Positions 14,421 to 19,387 of a DNA stretch of 19,387 nt are shown here, piece after piece. The translations under genes were made by a program, and so were the position numbers. The DNA comes from Candidatus Poribacteria bacterium (lineage in GTDB: Bacteria; Poribacteria; DTPJ01; WJIO01). The notes beneath the pieces were generated by a model that saw nothing but the letters and a program-made list of their open reading frames with translations, was not told the origin of the DNA and made no database searches. The stretch spans positions 1 through 19,387 of the forward strand of contig WJIO01000045.1 in NCBI GenBank assembly GCA_014730235.1, written 5' to 3'. Within the stretch, counting starts at the first letter, position 1; every line of letters starts with the position of its first letter.

Positions 14421-16025
14421 ATGGATAAAGATAATACACAATCAAGGCTAACCCGTTCAGCCGGGGTCGTGGGTATAGCCAACATGTGTTCCCGGGTTCT
14501 GGGTCTGGTACGAGTTGCCGTATTAGCTCATTTTCTGGAAGCTAAGACCGCACTGGATGCCTATTACGCCGCCTTTACCATTCCCAACCTTTTCAGAGAT
14601 CTTTTTGGTGAGGGTATCCTCAGCAAAGCCTTTGTAACCACCTTTGCCGAAGTAGAAGCCAGATCAGGAAAAGAAGCCGCCTGGCGGCTGACAAATCTGG
14701 TATTCAATGCTGTTGTTATAATACTTGCGGTGATAACAATTCTGGGGATTATTGCTTCACCATTTATTGTAAAAGTAATGGTAAGAGGAGAGGGTTTTGA
14801 TACAGTCGTTTCTAAAGAAGAGGAATATGGGATTACAGATAAGCGCGGCTTAACTGTTTACCTGACGCGTATAATGTTTCCCTATCTGATGTTGGTGTCA
14901 TTGGCGGCTATATGTATGGGTTTATTAAACAGCAAGGATAAATTTGCTGTGCCGGCTTCGGCGTCAGCATTTTTTAATGTGGGATCAGTAGTGTTTGGCA
15001 CAACCGGATTTTACCTGTTTCCTCGTCTCGGTCTGCATCCTGCGACAGGTTTTGCTGTAGGTGTATTGGTAGGGGGAGTTATGCAGTTTGGAATCCAGAT
15101 ACCGTCAGTATACCGCGTTGGCTTTCGATACAAACCTGTTTTGAGCTTTACTGATCCCGACCTGATTCGGGTTATGCGTCTTATAGCACCTGCTATTCTG
15201 GGCAATGCGGCTTTGCAGATAAACGTGTTTTTTAATCGCTTTTTTGCATCCCAGGGAGAAGGATGGCTTGCGTGGAATACCCTGGCCTTCAGGATGATGC
15301 ATCTGCCTATTGGCGTTATGGGTAGTGCCATATCAACAGCCACTTTACCCGTTCTTTCCCGTTTTGTTGCTCGTGATTCAATGGATGAATTCAAAGACGC
15401 TTTTTCCTATTCCCTCAGGATGATGATAATCCTTGTTCTTCCTGCTTCCATAGGATTAATGGTTCTCAATAAGCCTGTAATATCACTTTTTCAGCGTGGG
15501 CAGTTTGGTCCTGACGATACCGTAATGGCAGCAGGATCGCTGTTTTTCTACGCCTTTGGGCTTTGTGGATATGCAGGACGCCAGATAGCTACAGATGGTT
15601 TTATCGCCCTTAAAAATATGCGAGTGCCTGTAATTATAAGCCTTTTTACTATATCTCTTAACATCCTGTTGAATTATATATTCATATTCCATGCTGGGAT
15701 CGATCATCGTTCCCTGGCCATATCCACAGCCTGTTCTATAACAATTAACTTCTTTTTGCTATTGATATTATTAAGACGGCGCGTCGGAAGTTTTGGCGGC
15801 AGGAGAATTCTATCAACATTTATCAGAAGTCTTATAGCTGCTGGTATTATGGGCTTTGTTGTTTTTGTTATCTTCAGGTACACATCACTGTTAATTGGAA
15901 GTAAACTGGCACTTCTTTTATCATTTCTTGTGGCTTTACCTGTTTATTACGCCTGTTGTATGCTGGTTAAGCTCGATGAAATTAAGCCGGTTACAATCTT
16001 AATAATGCGAAAAATTAAAAGATGA
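14421..16025 (+). CDS. murJ: Lipid II flippase MurJ (MviN)
   Basis: MurJ moves the peptidoglycan precursor lipid II across the cytoplasmic membrane. The 534-residue protein has about 14 membrane spans. Its N-terminal signature, SRVLGLVRVAVLAHFLEAK then DAYYAAFTIPNLFRDLFGEGILSKAFV, matches the MurJ first helices and the conserved loop with functional Arg and Asp residues. The central RVMRLIAPAILGNAALQINVFFNRFFAS segment and PIGVMGSAISTATLPVLSR are also diagnostic. The ATG follows AAGG by 7 nt. The stop overlaps the start of the HAD gene by 4 bp (ATGA). No other cell-wall gene is near. A related O-antigen flippase is unlikely given the motif match. Confidence 0.94.
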   Translation: MDKDNTQSRLTRSAGVVGIANMCSRVLGLVRVAVLAHFLEAKTALDAYYAAFTIPNLFRDLFGEGILSKAFVTTFAEVEARSGKEAAWRLTNLVFNAVVIILAVITILGIIASPFIVKVMVRGEGFDTVVSKEEEYGITDKRGLTVYLTRIMFPYLMLVSLAAICMGLLNSKDKFAVPASASAFFNVGSVVFGTTGFYLFPRLGLHPATGFAVGVLVGGVMQFGIQIPSVYRVGFRYKPVLSFTDPDLIRVMRLIAPAILGNAALQINVFFNRFFASQGEGWLAWNTLAFRMMHLPIGVMGSAISTATLPVLSRFVARDSMDEFKDAFSYSLRMMIILVLPASIGLMVLNKPVISLFQRGQFGPDDTVMAAGSLFFYAFGLCGYAGRQIATDGFIALKNMRVPVIISLFTISLNILLNYIFIFHAGIDHRSLAISTACSITINFFLLLILLRRRVGSFGGRRILSTFIRSLIAAGIMGFVVFVIFRYTSLLIGSKLALLLSFLVALPVYYACCMLVKLDEIKPVTILIMRKIKR

Positions 16026-16672
16026 AACACATTGCTGTAGATTTTGCCGAAACCCTGGTAAAAGAGAGACCTATGGTTCAGTGGGTATTATATGAAATCC
16101 GCAACACTCAAAAATCCCTGTGGAGAAGGTTAACCTTCATGATTAACAGTTTCTCCAGAGGTCCTGTGTCCATAGCTTTTGGCAAGTATTCAAAAACCAG
16201 CCAGTGGGCAGCCCAAGTTGCATACAAAGCATTCAAAGGTCTTGATGAAAAGGATTTAAGGGAATTTATCAATTATAAAATCAATAACGGCTATATATTG
16301 AACCTGAATGAAGATCTTTTATTTGTAATAGACAAATTAAGAGAAAATAATAGATCTGTAAACGTATCTATCCATTCCCAGGGTACATGTTCAAAGGCTA
16401 TAGAGTTATTTCTTCAACGGGAGGATGTTATAAATAGACTGGAAAAATCAGGGATCAGTATTACCCATATTGTAGCCAATCGTATGAAAATACAAAACGG
16501 CAAATTCACCGGGAGTATTATACCACCCGTCATTACAAAGCATACCAAGCATCTGACCCTTCCCCAAAACTGCATTTTTATCGGTGATGATCGGGACGAA
16601 AAAGCCCTGATGCGGCTGGAAGATAAACCTTTCCAATTTATAAACCATACGAAATGGCTTTTAAATCAATAA
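16022..16672 (+). CDS. HAD-superfamily protein (type IB/SerB-like) with altered motif I
   Basis: The 216-residue product looks like a HAD-IB hydrolase: motif I HIAVDFAETLV (Asp7), motif II VSIHSQGT (Ser116/Ser119), a SerB-like VANRMKIQNGKFTGSI segment (about 151-166), and motif IV IFIGDDRDEKAL (about 186-196). The helical cap spans about residues 15-85. Phosphatases of this class carry DxD in motif I; here the third position is Ala9 (DFA), as in phosphonoacetaldehyde hydrolases (DxA), so ordinary phosphatase chemistry may be weakened. The nearby Schiff-base Lys of phosphonatases cannot be identified with confidence. The ATG overlaps the murJ stop, suggesting coupled translation and perhaps a role with a cell-envelope lipid or nucleotide. 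The substrate is unknown. Confidence 0.7.
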   Translation: MKHIAVDFAETLVKERPMVQWVLYEIRNTQKSLWRRLTFMINSFSRGPVSIAFGKYSKTSQWAAQVAYKAFKGLDEKDLREFINYKINNGYILNLNEDLLFVIDKLRENNRSVNVSIHSQGTCSKAIELFLQREDVINRLEKSGISITHIVANRMKIQNGKFTGSIIPPVITKHTKHLTLPQNCIFIGDDRDEKALMRLEDKPFQFINHTKWLLNQ

Positions 16673-18357
16673 AACTCAATACAAAATAACTTGCATTGTT
16701 TCAATTTAAACCTGAGAATAATGGGTTTTCCTTCGTGGGGAATAATACTTTCACCATTCCATTTAACTGGCATTTCCAGTTCATCTCCGACCAGTCTATC
16801 TGTGTTATCAAATGTGCATTCCGCTAAGTCATCGTGACTACCGTAAGGACGCACAGCTATTTTAATATATCCTGTAGGCTTAACTACTGCGTTTAATCGT
16901 ATTTTATCCCCGGGTGGAATAAAAGCCACAGTGGCAAATTCTCCCATTTCTTCACATTCCAGGGCTACCAGTCTGCCCTTGGTCCAGGCGGCCATACCTG
17001 AAACACCTTTGAGTCCGGGGAATAAACCTTTACGCTGGTTTATATCCCTTCCCGGATACTTATGGGGGATCGAACTTCCGTTGTAACTTAGACACCATCG
17101 GTTACCGGGAAATTCCAGGAGATTGCCGACGCAGACAACATGGCCTCCATCCGATTCACCGGGGTTTCCGGCTGGAACAACAGGGCCTCCGGGAACTCGC
17201 GACCAATTCCAGCCATCAGAGCTGGACAAAAGCCATACAGAGCCGCCGTCGCTTTCCAGTTCCCAAAGCCAGGGAAACATGACATGGTTGTCAGGACAAC
17301 CGGGAAGTGTGGTCTTGCAGTTGGTATACCAGACATGGCTGGGTGACATGTCGGCTTGCGTAGTAAATACTACTTCTGCCTTGGTGAAATGACGGAAATC
17401 ATCGCTTACTGCCCGACCAATAGATCGTCGTCCTACAGTAATCCATGATGTGGAATCTGGAGCACCATATTCAGTGACCCTCTGGTTTACCTGCCATGTT
17501 CTCACATAGGCCACATACTGCTTTCTGTCTACATCGTAATAGCAGGTGTTAAGGGTGTCTGCATGCTGGATCATCAGGGGTTCGGGCAGGGATTTCCAGT
17601 GAATACCGTCGGGAGATACAGCCCCGAAAACTGCCGATACACAGCGATAACCACCTACATCAGGCCTTCGGGCCATTGTATCAGCTTCCCCGGGATATTT
17701 GCGCTCGAATTCTTCCCATTCCTCATCGGTTATATTTCCCAGATAGATCATCTTGTAGTGTTCATCTTCAGAAGTCGGGTCAATAAACACACTGCCGCCG
17801 TGATATCCCCGGGTTGATCCATCAACATCACCCCGGAAAACTATGTTGTTCTTCTTATTACCGGCGTATTCGTATATACCAATTTCCGGTAATTCCCAGT
17901 TTTCGCCGTCTTTTGATTCAGCGTAGGCCACATGGGATCTGTTACCCGGAATGATCTGGTCTTTGGTGCTGAAAGGTTCTGGGTCGGGACAAGGACCTAT
18001 TGTATACCACGCTTTATATTTTCCTTCGTGATACACCTGTGCTGATATTTGACCGGGTTTCAGAGGAACTTTCTTGGCCTGTTGGGCCACCAGACGAATC
18101 CCGAAGGGCATATCCACCGGCTGAAATTCTGCTCCTGATGAACTATCGCCCTTAAGCCATGCCGTTTGATTTTTTTCGTCATCATCAAACTGCACATCCC
18201 ATCTGAAACTACCCTGGCGTATATACTTCCAACTGGTAAAGTAAATATGATTGCTCTTAAGTTTTACAGGTTCACCGTAATATACAGGTTGAGTATCCGC
18301 AGAGGCACTGTAAACCAAGCTTAATATAATATTTATTATATAATGTCCATAAAGCAT
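16666..18357 (-). CDS. Beta-propeller glycosidase-like protein (GH43/GH32-type fold)
   Basis: The 563-residue protein shows repeats typical of five-bladed propeller glycosidases: SHVAYAESKDGENWELPEIGIYEYAG, AVFGAVSPDGIHWKSLPEPLM, GRAVSDDFRHFTKAEVVF and VWLLSSSDGWNWSRVPGGPVV, each an S-x-D-G-x-x-W-like sugar-binding edge strand. The last about 120 residues look like a beta-sandwich (VALECEEMGEFATVAFIPP; IKIAVRPYGSHDD). I cannot assign a CAZy family or certain catalytic acids. The start is uncertain: the ATG at 18357 has no SD. The first about 20 residues are hydrophobic (IINIILSLVYSASA) but lack the usual positive charge, so a signal peptide is only possible. The stop overlaps the convergent HAD stop by 7 bp. 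Upstream on the same strand is the FAH-family gene. Confidence 0.65.
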   Translation of the reverse strand: MLYGHYIINIILSLVYSASADTQPVYYGEPVKLKSNHIYFTSWKYIRQGSFRWDVQFDDDEKNQTAWLKGDSSSGAEFQPVDMPFGIRLVAQQAKKVPLKPGQISAQVYHEGKYKAWYTIGPCPDPEPFSTKDQIIPGNRSHVAYAESKDGENWELPEIGIYEYAGNKKNNIVFRGDVDGSTRGYHGGSVFIDPTSEDEHYKMIYLGNITDEEWEEFERKYPGEADTMARRPDVGGYRCVSAVFGAVSPDGIHWKSLPEPLMIQHADTLNTCYYDVDRKQYVAYVRTWQVNQRVTEYGAPDSTSWITVGRRSIGRAVSDDFRHFTKAEVVFTTQADMSPSHVWYTNCKTTLPGCPDNHVMFPWLWELESDGGSVWLLSSSDGWNWSRVPGGPVVPAGNPGESDGGHVVCVGNLLEFPGNRWCLSYNGSSIPHKYPGRDINQRKGLFPGLKGVSGMAAWTKGRLVALECEEMGEFATVAFIPPGDKIRLNAVVKPTGYIKIAVRPYGSHDDLAECTFDNTDRLVGDELEMPVKWNGESIIPHEGKPIILRFKLKQCKLFCIEFY

Positions 18358-18395
18358 AAAAAATTAAACTTCAGAAACAAACTGACTTGTTTGAA

Positions 18396-18415
18396 ATTCC
18401 TGCGAAAGCAGGAAT
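18396..18415. repeat. Second copy of REP-like palindrome
   Basis: ATTCCTGC GAAA GCAGGAAT forms an 8-bp stem with a GAAA loop and is identical to the core at 10679-10698. A further half copy, ATTCCTGC, is at 18440-18447. It lies in the 112-bp gap between the FAH-family and propeller genes. Palindromes of this type occur as dispersed extragenic elements in many bacteria. Confidence 0.75.
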
Positions 18416-18469
18416 CCAGTCATTATGTGGATTTTTTGCATTCCTGCTCTCGCCCTCCCAAAAGTAATA

Positions 18470-19387
18470 TTATTTTTCCGCTTTGACGGTGTTTTTCAGC
18501 AGTCCGATCTTTTCAATTTCCACCTCTACTGTGTCACCGTCTTTAAGAAATGTACCAGAAGATGAACCGACTCCTGAAGGTGTACCTGTGGATATTATAT
18601 CTCCGGGTTCCAGGGTCATAAGTCGGGAAGCAAATTCAATAAGCTCCGGGATATTGAATATCATGTTGCCAGTGTTTGAATTCTGCTTCATCTCACCGTT
18701 TACGGAAAGCTTTATGGATAGATTGTGGGGGTCTTCTACCTCATCCTTTGTTACAAGACATGGCCCCATAGGTGCGAAGGTGTCCATCCATTTTCCGTTA
18801 AGCCAGTCAAAGAACCCGTTCCATTCACTTGGTTCTCTGTCGGCTTCCACGATTAACTCGCGTTCAGAGACGTCGTTCATTATGGTGTAACCTGCCACGT
18901 AATCATAGGCCTCTTCTTTTTTGACATATTTACATTTTTTACCCATGACTACGGCGAGTTCAGCCTCCCAGTCTATCTTGTTTCCCGGCTTTGGTAGAAG
19001 TATATTATCGTTTGGCCCGATTATAGCTGTATTTGGTTTCATGAAGATTTTCGGGGCCATTTTTTCCTTACCCTCTACTTCCCGACCACCTTCTTTTATA
19101 TGTTCAGCATAATTTCCAGCCAAAGGCAGTATTTTCCCCGGCCAGGTCAAAGGAGCTTTCAGAGATACTTCATTTATGGAATATACTGTTCCTGCAAATA
19201 TATCTTTGTCTGCAATGCCCTCCATGCGCTTTATGATTTTTTCAGCTCTGCGCATACCTTCATCACCCAATTTCAGGAAATCCACCATGTCTACTGGCAT
19301 CTCTTTAAATGTCTTTTCCTGCATTTTCATAAGGGCTGAATATTCCATGCCCTTAACCTTTTCTGGTGTCAGGCCTGTAAGGTATAC
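18470..19387 (-). CDS. Fumarylacetoacetate hydrolase (FAH) family protein, 5' end probably outside window
   Basis: The frame is open from the stop at 18470 to the right edge. An ATG at 19348 gives 292 residues, but 13 more codons upstream (VYLTGLTPEKVKG) resemble the normal N-terminal domain, so the real start is probably beyond the window. The FAH fold hydrolyses or isomerises 2-keto/3-keto acids with a divalent metal. Counting from the Met at 19348: LAGNYAEHIKE (His83), FMKPNTAIIGP, DWEAELAVVMG (Glu128, Glu130), YTIMNDVSERE (Asp159) and the late ISTGTPSGVG give the metal and catalytic residues. Relatives include HpaG-type isomerases, oxaloacetate tautomerases, acylpyruvases and sugar-acid enzymes of the 2,4-diketo-3-deoxy type; the substrate cannot be told. 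It lies upstream of the propeller protein on the same strand. Confidence 0.9.
   Translation of the reverse strand, partial: VYLTGLTPEKVKGMEYSALMKMQEKTFKEMPVDMVDFLKLGDEGMRRAEKIIKRMEGIADKDIFAGTVYSINEVSLKAPLTWPGKILPLAGNYAEHIKEGGREVEGKEKMAPKIFMKPNTAIIGPNDNILLPKPGNKIDWEAELAVVMGKKCKYVKKEEAYDYVAGYTIMNDVSERELIVEADREPSEWNGFFDWLNGKWMDTFAPMGPCLVTKDEVEDPHNLSIKLSVNGEMKQNSNTGNMIFNIPELIEFASRLMTLEPGDIISTGTPSGVGSSSGTFLKDGDTVEVEIEKIGLLKNTVKAEK

Noticed and set aside
18413-18437. AATCCA/TGGATT hairpin followed by six T on the plus strand
   Set aside because: It has terminator shape only in the plus direction, but both flanking genes run on the minus strand; the stem is only 6 bp, so it is probably chance next to the REP-like repeat.
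1-19387. CRISPR array, tRNA, rRNA, transposase, prophage or toxin-antitoxin genes
   Set aside because: Looked for on both strands; no regular spaced repeats, cloverleaf sequences or matching protein motifs were seen.

Overview
The window looks like a chromosomal segment of a low-to-moderate GC bacterium, most likely a Clostridia-like member of the Bacillota. The evidence is a ribosome/SRP operon in the Gram-positive order (ffh-rpsP-khpA-trmD-rplS-rnhB), strong AGGAGG-type ribosome binding sites, frequent TTG/GTG starts (GGT-like gene, rpsP, rplS) and AT-rich spacers with sigma-70/sigma-A-type promoters. This assignment is an inference. The two membrane/secreted families of unknown role (a DUF6785-type permease and a beta-propeller glycosidase-like protein) are, from general knowledge, common in uncultured anaerobic polysaccharide degraders.

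Layout. (1) 1-793, minus: 3'-truncated GHMP sugar kinase, divergent from (2) 1028-3208, plus: a gamma-glutamyltransferase-like Ntn hydrolase followed by a cysteine-motif flavodoxin-fold reductase. A back-to-back promoter pair lies between them, with a long perfect hairpin at the predicted start of the plus-strand transcript. (3) 3205-7957, minus: prmA, then ffh, rpsP, khpA, trmD, rplS and rnhB, the core translation and protein-targeting cluster. rimM, which normally sits between khpA and trmD, is absent. (4) 8167-10576, minus: a DUF6785-type membrane protein followed by a flavin reductase, ending in a large structured element. (5) 10577-10873: a 297-bp gene-free stretch holding three successive inverted repeats, one carrying a REP-like palindrome. 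(6) 10874-12658, minus: a URO-D-family protein and a DUF4163/DUF3298 lipoprotein. (7) 12875-16672, plus: GH51 alpha-L-arabinofuranosidase, a perfect 36-bp palindrome, then murJ (lipid II flippase) translationally coupled to an atypical HAD protein. (8) 16666-19387, minus: FAH-family hydrolase (5' end outside the window) and a beta-propeller glycosidase-like protein, separated by a spacer holding a second copy of the REP-like palindrome.

How the genes fit together. Region 3 serves ribosome maturation (S16, L19, TrmD, PrmA), SRP targeting (Ffh) and RNA metabolism (KhpA, RNase HII). Regions 4 and 6-8 look like accessory carbon metabolism: arabinoside cleavage, glycoside binding or cleavage, FAH and URO-D family enzymes, and a transporter-like membrane protein. 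Their substrates cannot be fixed from the sequence. I found no CRISPR array, tRNA, rRNA, transposase or prophage gene, and no clear multi-gene system that I would call new. The most unusual material is in the spacers (several long inverted repeats), in the missing rimM, and in two enzymes with altered active-site motifs (the GGT-like protein and the HAD protein).
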